The notes under the pieces are model-generated. The model was given only the letters and a program-made list of their open reading frames with translations. It had not been told where the DNA came from and made no database searches. From the NCBI GenBank assembly GCA_963737075.1, contig CAVTRI010000002.1, positions 620,001 to 684,000 of the forward strand: a DNA stretch of 64,000 bases. Reading direction: 5' to 3'. This document shows positions 51,494 through 59,000 of the stretch, piece after piece. Origin of the DNA: CAVTRI01 sp963737075 (lineage in GTDB: Bacteria; Actinomycetota; Acidimicrobiia; Acidimicrobiales; Palsa-688). The stretch's first letter is position 1. Every line of letters begins with the position of its first letter. A program made the translations under genes and the position numbers.

Positions 51494-51743
51494 TCATCGC
51501 TTCGAATTGATCATCGGCGTCGCACCGCGGCGGCGCCAGTAGTAATACAGCGTAGAATCGTCGGCGTAACTCAGACCGTAGTCCTTGCCCGGCACGGGCT
51601 CCTCGATGTGGTCGGCGTCCCTGTCGATGCGTCGCCAGCCGGGATCGCGGGGCGTGCCGGGGTCACCGATGTCGCGTTCCCGCTCAGCGAAGGCAAGCTG
51701 TGCTTCGAACAGGGAAAGCGCGTTATGGAGCAGGTGATATGCC
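51494..51743 (-). pseudogene. 3' coding remnant abutting rtcB
   Basis: The minus-strand frame is open from about 51743 to TGA 51494 and reads HLLHNALSLFEAQLAFAERE, DIGDPGTPRDPGWRRIDRDA, then YGLSYADDSTLYYYWRRRGA, with strongly biased, protein-like composition. There is no ATG, GTG or TTG before the frame closes upstream, so the N-terminus appears lost; an unusual CTG start is possible. The 5' end overlaps the rtcB start by a few bases. No family recognised. Confidence 0.45.
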
Positions 51744-52899
51744 CACGGCTGTCAACCACAGGCTGATCTCCTGGGCGAGTGAGATCGATGCGGGCACGAT
51801 CCGGCAGGCCGAGAAGACGGCCCGGCTGCCCATTGTGGAAGGCCATGTGGCACTCATGGCCGACGCCCACGTCGGTATCGGCGCCACTGTTGGTTCGGTG
51901 ATCCCCACCTCCGGGGCGGTCATCCCGAGCGCCGTGGGGGTAGACATCGGCTGCGGCATGGTGGCCGCCGAGCTCGATGTCACCGACGACCAGCTGCCCG
52001 ACAGCCTGGAAGGGCTGCTCTCACGTATCGAGGCAGCTATCCCAGCCGGGGTTGGCAAGGGCCACGACCGGGTGGCCAGCAACGCCGAACGCTGGTTGGC
52101 CACCCACCAGCCGGCCACCGACCTGGCCGGCGATCGCCTCGCCAAGGTGCTCAGGCAGTTCGGCACGCTCGGTTCGGGTAACCACTTCTTCGAGGTATGC
52201 GTCGACGAACGCCGCCAGGTATGGGTCGTGCTGCACTCGGGCAGCCGGGGAATCGGCAATCAGCTCGCCCAGGGCCATATCGCCAAGGCGCGCAGGCTTG
52301 CCAAGCAGGCCATGCTTTCGCTCGAGGATCCGGACCTGGCCTACTTCGTCCAGGGCACTCCGGAGTTCGACGCCTACATCGTCGACATGTTGTGGGCTCA
52401 GGACTACGCCCGAGCGAACAGGGACCAGATGATGGACAACGCCATGCGCGAAGTCTTTGCCTTCCTTGGGTTCGGCGCCGAAACCCGGCGGATCAACTGC
52501 CACCACAACTTCACCCAGCAGGAAACCCACGGGGGTCGTCGCCTGTGGATCACCCGCAAGGGAGCCATCAAGGCCGACCGCGGCGACCTGGGCGTGATCC
52601 CGGGATCGATGGGCACCCGCAGCTACATCGTCGGCGGCAAGGGCAACCCTGCCAGCTGGAACAGCTGCGCCCATGGCGCCGGCCGGCGCCACAGCCGCAC
52701 CCAGGCCAAGAAGCTGTTCACCAGGGCCGACCTGGCGCGACAGATGGCCGGGAAGGTATGGCTGTCCAAACGGGCCGACGCCCTCATTGATGAAATTCCC
52801 GCTGCCTACAAGGACATCGACCAGGTCATGGCCGATCAAGCAGATCTCGTCGAAGTTCTCCACACGCTACGACAAGTCCTCAACTACAAGGGAACGTGA
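51739..52899 (+). CDS. rtcB: RtcB-type RNA-splicing ligase
   Basis: 386 residues from ATG 51739, behind GGAGCAGGTGAT. Metal ligands: AVGVDIGCGMVA (Cys), GSGNHFFEV (His), HSGSRGIGNQ (His) and NCHHNFTQQE (His). SCAHGAGRRHSR carries the guanylylated His and GSMGTRSYIVGG the GTP-binding loop. RtcB joins 3'-phosphate or cyclic phosphate RNA to 5'-OH ends for tRNA splicing or RNA repair, using GTP and Mn2+. Usually it pairs with archease in many bacteria; none is seen here. Confidence 0.92.
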   Translation: MPTAVNHRLISWASEIDAGTIRQAEKTARLPIVEGHVALMADAHVGIGATVGSVIPTSGAVIPSAVGVDIGCGMVAAELDVTDDQLPDSLEGLLSRIEAAIPAGVGKGHDRVASNAERWLATHQPATDLAGDRLAKVLRQFGTLGSGNHFFEVCVDERRQVWVVLHSGSRGIGNQLAQGHIAKARRLAKQAMLSLEDPDLAYFVQGTPEFDAYIVDMLWAQDYARANRDQMMDNAMREVFAFLGFGAETRRINCHHNFTQQETHGGRRLWITRKGAIKADRGDLGVIPGSMGTRSYIVGGKGNPASWNSCAHGAGRRHSRTQAKKLFTRADLARQMAGKVWLSKRADALIDEIPAAYKDIDQVMADQADLVEVLHTLRQVLNYKGT

Positions 52900-52919
52900 G
52901 GCTCCTGTAGCTTCACTGC

Positions 52920-53348
52920 ATGGCCCTCAGCCCAGCTGAAGTCTCCTTTCTCGAGCAACACCGCTCCGCCGCCATGATCACGGTCGGCGAAGACGGGGTC
53001 CCAAAGGCGGCAAGAGTCGGCGTCGCTCTTGTCGGTGACAAGCTTTGGAGCAGCGGCACCCAAGACCGCGTCCGGACGAGGCGCCTGCGTCTCGATCCTC
53101 GATGCACCCTGTTCTTCTTCGACCCCGGAGTTGCTTGGATGGCGCTGGAGTCAACCGTGAGGATCTTGGACGGACCCGATGCGCCCGCCCAAAACCTGCG
53201 GCTATTTCGAGTGATGCAGGGACGAAGCAGCGGTCCCTTGAGCTGGTTCGGCGGCGAACTGGAGGAACCGGCGTTTCTCGAAGCTATGGTCCAAGAGCGC
53301 CGGCTGATTTACGAGCTCGATGTGCACCGAACGTACGGACTTACCTGA
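52920..53348 (+). CDS. Pyridoxamine-5'-phosphate-oxidase-like split-barrel protein
   Basis: 142 residues. LSPAEVSFLEQHRSAAMITV then DGVPKAARVGVALVGDKLWS and TRRLRLDPRCTLFFFD are strand landmarks of the PNPOx/F420-dependent split barrel that binds FMN or F420. It lies 20 bases after rtcB. Substrate unknown. Similar in fold to 22559-22978 but not closely related. Confidence 0.75.
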   Translation: MALSPAEVSFLEQHRSAAMITVGEDGVPKAARVGVALVGDKLWSSGTQDRVRTRRLRLDPRCTLFFFDPGVAWMALESTVRILDGPDAPAQNLRLFRVMQGRSSGPLSWFGGELEEPAFLEAMVQERRLIYELDVHRTYGLT

Positions 53349-53390
53349 GCAGAGTCGCAGGTGTCAGCGGTTCCTGGTCGGCGAGTGGGC

Positions 53391-54206
53391 CTACCAGCCG
53401 GCGGGATCCGCGGCCCGGCTCTCGGTATGGTCCCCCGCGACATCTGGTGGCGTGCCGGCGTCTTCTGCGCCAGCCTCGCCTCTCTCCGCCTCTGCCCGTC
53501 GCTCGATAGCAGCTTCTTGATCTCGGAGAATCGTCTCGATCGCCGCCGTGGTGAGGTGCTCGGGGCGAGGGCCCTCCCAGTCGAGGTACCAGTGTCGGTT
53601 GAGGCTCGCCAGCCACATGTCACCGGCTGGGGTCAATCCGAACCGTGAGATCGTGCGGTGCCGGCCCACCAGGTCGGTATAGAGCAGCTCCACCATCACT
53701 GACTCGTGCGAGTCGATCGCATCCGCCACATCCGCGCGAACCTGATCATTTGGGTTGCGCAGCGCTCCCTGCCACATACCGATGTCACCGGCCGGTACGT
53801 ACAGATCCCGGGACTGAAGCCGGTACTCCTCGAGGGGGGCGTGGTTGGGGGCGCTGGCCGTCGCTCCGGGCCTGACGACCCAGCCCTGGCAGACCGCAAT
53901 GCCGCTGCCGACGTTTCGGAGACTGATCGCGAGGTACACGACGCCGTCGACGTGCTCAACAGCGGCGCGACCACCGGCCGCGCTTACCCAATGCCCGCCA
54001 AGGAACATGAGCTTCTGCCTCGGATCCTCCAATCTGGAGGGGGCCAGGATGGGCCGCCGCTGCTCCTGGAGCGCGGCCTCCGCGATACGTGCGGAGCGGT
54101 TGGATGATCGCACCGCCGCGAACGTCGCCACCGCCAGCACGAGGGTGCCGCCCGCGGTCGCCAAGGAAGAGACCGTCGCCCAGTCCACTGCGAAGAGCAC
54201 CATCAC
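53391..54206 (-). CDS. Hypothetical membrane-anchored protein
   Basis: 271 residues. One N-terminal helix (about 10-32, WATVSSLATAGGTLVLAVAT), then RSSNRSARIAEAALQEQRRP, a soluble domain with YLAISLRNVGSGIAVCQGWV (immunoglobulin-like strands), and a C-terminal charged tail. The arrangement of one helix then RSSNRSA..EAAL..Q..P is common in actinobacterial proteins of unknown function that follow transport genes. I recognise no active site. Confidence 0.55.
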   Translation of the reverse strand: MMVLFAVDWATVSSLATAGGTLVLAVATFAAVRSSNRSARIAEAALQEQRRPILAPSRLEDPRQKLMFLGGHWVSAAGGRAAVEHVDGVVYLAISLRNVGSGIAVCQGWVVRPGATASAPNHAPLEEYRLQSRDLYVPAGDIGMWQGALRNPNDQVRADVADAIDSHESVMVELLYTDLVGRHRTISRFGLTPAGDMWLASLNRHWYLDWEGPRPEHLTTAAIETILRDQEAAIERRAEAERGEAGAEDAGTPPDVAGDHTESRAADPAGW

Positions 54207-54265
54207 CTATCCAGTCTGGCAGTCGCTCCGCCGATGGGCGTCGACGTAGGCCATGCGGCCCGAAG

Positions 54266-55153
54266 TCAGGTAGTCGATGCCTGGAAGATCTGCTCGATGG
54301 CCTCGCCGAGGGTGGCGTCGAACTCCTTGTCGGTCTGCTGTGCTGACAACCCCTCGGTCAGGGCCCGTGAGAAGCTCGCAATCACACCTCTGGTGCGGGC
54401 GAGGCGCTCGACGGCCTCGGCCCGGCTGTAGCCGCCCGAGAGAGCGAGCACCCTGAGCACCCTGGGGTCGGCGACAAAGTCGGCGTAGAGGTCGTCGCGA
54501 TCGGGCAGGCTCAGCTTGAGCATGACGTGTTGGCCTTGGGACAGTCCGCCGAGGGCCTCGCCGATGGCAGCCTTCAACATCGACTCGGCTTCGGCCTTAC
54601 CGGAGCTGTGGATGTCCACCTCCGGTTCGATGATCGGCACCAGTCCGGCGTCCAGGATTTGACGGGCGATGTCGAACTGCTGCGTCACGATGGCCTTCAC
54701 CCCGGTTTCGTCGGGGAGCTTGATGAACGAACGCATCTTCGTCCCGAACACATGCTTCTCACGGGCGCGCGCCAACAAGCCGTCGAGGCCGGGGATCGGC
54801 TTCATCACCTGCACCCCGTTGGCCTCCGGTTCGAGGCCCTTGTCGACCTTCAGGAAGGGAACCACCTTCTTCACATCCCAGAGGTAATCGGCGGAACCGC
54901 AGCCTTCGATCTCGCGGTCCATCGTGTTCTCGAACAAGATGGCACCCAGAATGCGATCTCCGGTGAAGCCGGGGCTGCAGATGATCCGCGACCGCATCTG
55001 ATGCATCAGGCCGAACATCTGGTCGTCACTCGAGTATTCGCTCTCGGGGATGCCATACAGGGCAAGCGCCTTCGGGGTGCTTCCCCCGCTCTGGTCCAGG
55101 GCGGCGACGAACCCACGACCGGACTGCATCTTCTCGAACTGCTCGTTGTTCAT
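54266..55153 (-). CDS. fda: Class I fructose-bisphosphate aldolase
   Basis: 295 residues, the short bacterial class I form. Starts MNNEQFEKMQSGRGFVAALDQSGGSTPKAL (first 20 residues diagnostic of the family), ENTMDREIEG, VPIIEPEVDIH and HVMLKLSLPDRDDLY, whose Lys probably forms the Schiff base. Splits fructose-1,6-bisphosphate into GAP and DHAP in glycolysis, or runs backward in gluconeogenesis; no metal needed. Convergent or divergent neighbours suggest a monocistronic gene. Confidence 0.92.
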   Translation of the reverse strand: MNNEQFEKMQSGRGFVAALDQSGGSTPKALALYGIPESEYSSDDQMFGLMHQMRSRIICSPGFTGDRILGAILFENTMDREIEGCGSADYLWDVKKVVPFLKVDKGLEPEANGVQVMKPIPGLDGLLARAREKHVFGTKMRSFIKLPDETGVKAIVTQQFDIARQILDAGLVPIIEPEVDIHSSGKAEAESMLKAAIGEALGGLSQGQHVMLKLSLPDRDDLYADFVADPRVLRVLALSGGYSRAEAVERLARTRGVIASFSRALTEGLSAQQTDKEFDATLGEAIEQIFQASTT

Positions 55154-55229
55154 GGTTCACACACCTTCGGGAACGACTCTTCCTCCAGACTAGGCCGGCG
55201 ACTGGGCAGACGCAGTAGCGTCACCAGCC

Positions 55230-55709
55230 ATGTCCGAGAGCCAGAAAGTCGAGCAGGTCTGGGAGACGCCATCGCTCCAAGAGATCCCCGTGATCAGCCG
55301 GGCCCACGTGGAGGCGCTCGAATCGAGCACCGACGACGCCGTTTGGGCCCAAGCGGGGATGCACCACGTCGTGGTCCGTACCGTCGGCCGCCGCACGGGC
55401 AAGGAGCACAAAGTTGCGCTGCCGACCTGGCGGGACCCTGCCGGTGTGCCGGTGGTCGTCGCCTCGTACGCGGGCGCTCCCAACCACCCCTCGTGGTACT
55501 TGAACCTGGCCGACCGGACGGCTAACCCGGACGTCCTCGTGCGTACCCAGACCGGCCAGTACCGCTCGGTCCCCGACATCCTGGAGGGCGACGAGTACGA
55601 GCGCATCTGGGCGCTGCTGACCGCCGACCGAGCGTGGTACAGCGACTATCAGGCCAAGACGGATCGCCGAATCCCGCTGGTCCGCCTTCCCGAGACCGGC
55701 CGCGGTTGA
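55230..55709 (+). CDS. Ddn-like deazaflavin (F420)-dependent nitroreductase family protein
   Basis: 159 residues. MHHVVVRTVGRRTGKEHKVAL and PTWRDPAGVPVVVASYAGAP, then NHPSWYLNLADRTANPDVLV match the DUF385/Ddn family, in which F420H2 reduces quinones or nitro compounds. ERIWALLTADRAWYSDYQAK and TDRRIPLVRL complete it. No transmembrane segment. It precedes the nickel/cobalt transporter gene by 90 bases. Confidence 0.85.
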   Translation: MSESQKVEQVWETPSLQEIPVISRAHVEALESSTDDAVWAQAGMHHVVVRTVGRRTGKEHKVALPTWRDPAGVPVVVASYAGAPNHPSWYLNLADRTANPDVLVRTQTGQYRSVPDILEGDEYERIWALLTADRAWYSDYQAKTDRRIPLVRLPETGRG

Positions 55710-55799
55710 CCCAAGTTCCACGACATCGCGCCAGGTGACGCCGCGGCTTCTTGCCAGCTGGAAGCATTTGCGGTTGAATCTGGCCGAGGGAGGTGTCGC

Positions 55800-56927
55800 G
55801 TGCCCAACCGTGCACTAGCCATGTCACGGCTCGCGTCCATGCGGGCGGCGCTCACCACCCGCGAATGGCGACGGGTGTTCGCCATGGTCGGGTGCATCAT
55901 CGGGCTCCACGCGGTCGGATTCGTCCTTCTCTTCGCCGCGGTCAGCGGCCATTACCGCCTGAGCACCAAGGAAACTTTTGGCATCGGGACAGGCATGCTG
56001 GCGTATACCCTCGGCCTCCGTCACGCCTTCGATGCCGACCACATCTCGGCCATCGACAACACGACCCGAAAGCTCATGGCGGAAGGCAAGCGGCCACTCT
56101 CGGTCGGTTTCTTCTTCTCGCTAGGGCACTCATCGGTGGTGTTCTTCCTTGCCGTCCTGCTCAACTTCGGCATCCGGGCGCTCAACGCCCAGGTGAAGGG
56201 CAATAGCTCCTCTCTCCATCACTACACCGGCCTGATCGGGACCTTGGTGTCCGGGGCGTTCCTTTACCTCATCGCCGTCCTCAACGTCTTCGTCCTCGTG
56301 TCGATCGTGCAGGTATTCCTAGAAATGCGACGCGGCCGGTACGACCAGGAGGAACTCGAACGTCAGCTCAACAGCCGCGGGTTGATGAATCGGTTTTTCG
56401 GACCTATGGCTCGTCGGATCGACGCGTCCTGGAAGATGTACCCGGTGGGCTTCCTGTTCGGGCTCGGCTTCGACACCGCAACGGAGGTCGCTCTGCTGGT
56501 CCTGTCTGGGACGGCGGTGGCGTCGGGGCTGCCGTTCTGGGCCGTGCTCTGCCTGCCCATTTTGTTCGCCGCTGGGATGTGCCTTCTCGACACCATTGAC
56601 GGGTCGTTCATGAACTTCGCCTACGGGTGGGCGTTTTCAAAACCCGTACGGAAGGTCTATTACAACATCACCATAACTGCGCTGTCCGTGGGTGTGGCGT
56701 TGGTCATCGGCACGATTGAGCTGCTTTCGGTCTTGGGAAGTCAGCTCAATCTCACCGGCGGCATCTGGAACTGGACGAAGGATTTCAACATCAACCACGC
56801 CGGGTACATCATCGGGGGCCTGTTCGTGGCCACGTGGGTCGTCGCGCTGTCGGTGTGGCGGTGGGGGCGGGTCGAAGACCGCTGGGACCGGGCCGCCGGG
56901 CGTCACGCCGAAGCCGGCGCGGATTAG
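55800..56927 (+). CDS. NicO-type (HoxN/NixA-like) nickel/cobalt transporter
   Basis: 375 residues from GTG 55800, behind GAGGGAGGTGTCGC. Eight helices. The signature RHAFDADHISAIDN in helix 2 binds the metal, FFFSLGHSSVVF and GFLFGLGFDTATEVALLVL are the other conserved NiCoT motifs. Imports Ni2+ or Co2+ at high affinity. No cobalamin or hydrogenase genes lie nearby in the window, and no riboswitch could be recognised in the 90-base leader. Confidence 0.9.
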   Translation: MPNRALAMSRLASMRAALTTREWRRVFAMVGCIIGLHAVGFVLLFAAVSGHYRLSTKETFGIGTGMLAYTLGLRHAFDADHISAIDNTTRKLMAEGKRPLSVGFFFSLGHSSVVFFLAVLLNFGIRALNAQVKGNSSSLHHYTGLIGTLVSGAFLYLIAVLNVFVLVSIVQVFLEMRRGRYDQEELERQLNSRGLMNRFFGPMARRIDASWKMYPVGFLFGLGFDTATEVALLVLSGTAVASGLPFWAVLCLPILFAAGMCLLDTIDGSFMNFAYGWAFSKPVRKVYYNITITALSVGVALVIGTIELLSVLGSQLNLTGGIWNWTKDFNINHAGYIIGGLFVATWVVALSVWRWGRVEDRWDRAAGRHAEAGAD

Positions 56928-57016
56928 AGAAGAGAAGCAGCCGCCGGCATGCGGCTCTCCTCCGTGGCAGCCGTGAAGCCAGCGTTCCGGCGCCCCCGCG
57001 CCGGGTGCCAGCCCGC

Positions 57017-57062
57017 CGATTTTCGAAAATCGCTTGACAGTCGGAAGGCGGGCGGGTTTGCT
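57017..57062 (+). promoter_or_regulatory. Candidate WhiB7/WblC-type promoter upstream of a leader peptide
   Basis: CGATTTTCGAAAATCG (57017-57032) is a perfect 16-bp palindrome, ending with AAAATCGC directly before TTGACA (57034-57039). TTTGCT at 57057-57062, 17 bases on, is a weak -10. An AT-rich block just ahead of TTGnnn is how WhiB7/WblC-activated promoters look in actinobacteria. The alternative is an ordinary sigma-A promoter with a repressor operator. Confidence 0.45.
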
Positions 57063-57118
57063 GCCGCTCACGACCGCCGCCGGGGCGGCCGCAGCGAATC
57101 AACGAGAGGTGGTGACTG

Positions 57119-57166
57119 ATGACCGTGCCCACTGACGTCGTCGTTTCGCGCCTCGCCCCCGCCTGA
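57119..57166 (+). CDS. Possible leader peptide (uORF)
   Basis: 15 codons, MTVPTDVVVSRLAPA, preceded by GAGAGGTGGTG, then a stop. It is followed by G/C-rich inverted segments (CCGGC-ACCGA-cGGCCGG region at 57198-57215) before the RNHCP gene. Arrangement of promoter, short uORF, hairpin, gene suggests ribosome-mediated attenuation. Only composition and context support it. Confidence 0.45.
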   Translation: MTVPTDVVVSRLAPA

Positions 57167-57241
57167 CGCGCGCTGCGGGGCGCTCCCACCGGCACCGACG
57201 GCCGGCGGACCAGCCCTGACCCGCTCATTCGGAGGTTTTCC

Positions 57242-57643
57242 GTGTCCCGACCGCACTCGTCGCGGCGCCACCGTGCTCGCGGTGGGAAGTCGTTCCGCTG
57301 TCTGCACTGCCGCCTGGACGTCTCGCTCGACGCCCCCGGCACCCGCAACCGCAACCACTGCCCGAACTGCTTGTGGAGCCGCCACCTCGATGATGACGTC
57401 CCCGGCGACCGCGACGCGGACTGCGGCGCGGCGATGGAGCCCATCGCGATCACCGTTCGGGGAGATGGCGAATGGGTCCTGGTGCACTGCTGCCGGGGCT
57501 GCGCCGAACTGCATCTCAACCGCACCGCCGGCGATGACAACGCGCTGCTGCTGATGCGGCTGGCGGTCGAGCCGCTGGTCCGGTCGCCGTTCCCGGTCGA
57601 GCTGCTCAGCCGGGTCGAGTCGTCGATTGGCTGGTCCCCTTGA
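57242..57643 (+). CDS. RNHCP domain protein
   Basis: 133 residues from GTG 57242 with GGAGGTTTTCC before it. Basic N-terminus (RPHSSRRHRARGGKSFRCLH), then the eponymous RNHCPNCLWSRHLD with several Cys pairs (FRCLHC, CPNC, DCG, CCRGC), fitting one or two zinc-binding sites. The RNHCP family is small and of unknown function; a role with RNA or ribosomes is a guess from the basic and zinc character. Convergent with the gene at 57652. Confidence 0.75.
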   Translation: MSRPHSSRRHRARGGKSFRCLHCRLDVSLDAPGTRNRNHCPNCLWSRHLDDDVPGDRDADCGAAMEPIAITVRGDGEWVLVHCCRGCAELHLNRTAGDDNALLLMRLAVEPLVRSPFPVELLSRVESSIGWSP

Positions 57644-57651
57644 GCCCGCAG

Positions 57652-58629
57652 TCAGACACGGCGCTTGACGATGACCTGGCTCCCCACTCGGACCTGGTGG
57701 TCGAGCTCCTCCTGGATTCGTGCTCGCCGCCGACGGGCCAGCGAACGCCAGGCAAGCGGGCCGAACCCGACCAGTGCGGCGAGGACCACCGCTCCGGCCG
57801 CCCACGCGATGGTCACGCCCACGCTGCGGGTGACGACGCTCAGCGTGAAGTGCCCCTGGAGTGACCGCAGGTGGGCAGATTGGGCGCGAGCGAGCGCAGA
57901 GGCGCCGGCTTGGGCTCCCGATGCTTGGGCCACCTCGGTCACGCCTACCGTGCGCCCCTCCTGGAAGGCGACGAGCGCGAGCTGGGTGGCCGCACCCGAC
58001 TGTCCGGCCGAGGACTTGTACAAGGAGCCGGTCGAGCCAGGAATGTCCGGGACCGTAAAGGTCGACTGACGGCTGAGCCCATTGGAACTGAACGCGTCCG
58101 CGGACAGCTGCTGCGACGTGATCTGCCCGACCGTGGTCGCAGCTTGGTGGGCGTTGGGGAGCAAAAAGGCGTACACCGCGGCCGCCTGCGTGGACGATGG
58201 CTCCCATGTCGCGCTGTAGACACCCGTCTGGTGGGGAGCGTGCTGGGCGGCCGCAGTCACCGCATTCAGGCCGACCTGGGATGCTGGTTGTTCGGTCTCG
58301 GATGTCGGCTTGCCCGGGAACGCCTTCAGCCCTGTAGTCGGGGTCACCAACTGGGCCAGCCGGGTGCGCTCCACGTGGGTCTGGGGCACGAGAAGCTGAT
58401 AGCCAACGCCGGCGGCGACGAGCACGGCCACCGCGCGGGCCACCCCGAAAGTCCACGCCCGACCGTTCCGAGCGGAGCGCGCCGCGTCGTCTCCCGTGTC
58501 GGCGTCGCTCGCCTCTACCGGCTGGTCGGGCTGGTCCGCGGGCGCCGCCACCGCCGTGACCTCAGCTTCCTCAACAGGGACGGCGTCCTGCGTGGAAGTC
58601 GCCGGCTCCTCAAGGGCGTCGTCGGTCAC
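57652..58629 (-). CDS. Hypothetical membrane protein
   Basis: 325 residues: acidic cytosolic N-terminus (~55 residues), helix at about 58-80, an extracellular Ser/Thr/Ala-rich domain of ~190 residues, then a second helix around 275-298 (VTIAWAAGAVVLAALVGFGP) and a basic tail RSLARRRRARIQEELD. No active site or named family recognised. Its start is 100 bases before tRNA-Asp, divergent. Confidence 0.55.
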   Translation of the reverse strand: MTDDALEEPATSTQDAVPVEEAEVTAVAAPADQPDQPVEASDADTGDDAARSARNGRAWTFGVARAVAVLVAAGVGYQLLVPQTHVERTRLAQLVTPTTGLKAFPGKPTSETEQPASQVGLNAVTAAAQHAPHQTGVYSATWEPSSTQAAAVYAFLLPNAHQAATTVGQITSQQLSADAFSSNGLSRQSTFTVPDIPGSTGSLYKSSAGQSGAATQLALVAFQEGRTVGVTEVAQASGAQAGASALARAQSAHLRSLQGHFTLSVVTRSVGVTIAWAAGAVVLAALVGFGPLAWRSLARRRRARIQEELDHQVRVGSQVIVKRRV

Positions 58630-58729
58630 GGCCTGCCATTCAAGACGACCGGGACGTGTCGGTGCCGGTCAGCAAATGCTCTGTGCCCCCAACCGCTAGA
58701 GTGGCGCCCCAGCCCTTGCAGGCTCGCAA

Positions 58730-58804
58730 GGACCTGTGGTGCAGTTTGGAGTGCACGCCGGCCTGTCAAGCCGGAGGACGCGGGTTCAAATCCCGTCAGG
58801 TCCG
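58730..58804 (+). tRNA. tRNA-Asp (anticodon GTC)
   Basis: Acceptor GGACCTG with CAGGTCC, D arm GTGCAGTTTGGAGTGCAC, anticodon stem CCGGC/GCCGG with loop CTGTCAA (GTC at 58765-58767), T arm CGGG-TTCAAAT-CCCG. Discriminator G, no encoded CCA. Followed after one base by tRNA-Phe. Confidence 0.93.
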
Positions 58805-58805
58805 C

Positions 58806-58878
58806 GGTCGGATAGCTCAGCTGGTAGAGCGCGCGCCTGAAAAGCGTGAGGTCGCCGGATCGACACCGGCTCCGACCA
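58806..58878 (+). tRNA. tRNA-Phe (anticodon GAA)
   Basis: Acceptor GGTCGGA pairs with TCCGACC; D arm GCTCAGCTGGTAGAGC; anticodon stem CGCGC/GCGTG (one G-U pair) with loop CTGAAAA, GAA at 58839-58841; T stem GCCGG/CCGGC. The T loop is ATCGACA, so position 54 is A instead of the near-universal T. Tandem with tRNA-Asp; a terminator follows. Confidence 0.92.
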
Positions 58879-58883
58879 CCGGG

Positions 58884-58908
58884 AAATCCCAGGTCAGGCC
58901 TGGGGTTT
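58884..58908 (+). terminator. Intrinsic terminator after tRNA-Asp/tRNA-Phe
   Basis: AAATCCCAGG (58884-58893) pairs with CCTGGGGTTT (58899-58908) around a 5-base loop: a 10-bp stem with one G-U pair, directly after the tRNA pair. The 3' arm ends TTT but no longer U-tract follows. Confidence 0.65.
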
Positions 58909-59000
58909 CGTCATATCAGGGCCCGTCTCACGACCCGCCGGCTCATCTTGTCACCGTGGACCGGGGCAGGCCACCAGACGGCGTTCCCACAGTTAACCTC

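Noticed and set aside
55710..55799. Cobalamin or nickel riboswitch before the NicO transporter
   Set aside because: The leader is only 90 bases and contains neither a B12-box-like segment nor the conserved pairing of NiCo riboswitches.
57068..58456. A 462-codon minus-strand frame over the RNHCP gene and the following membrane protein
   Set aside because: Opposes the RNHCP gene and is out of frame with the membrane protein on the same strand; Arg/Gly/Pro-rich without motifs.
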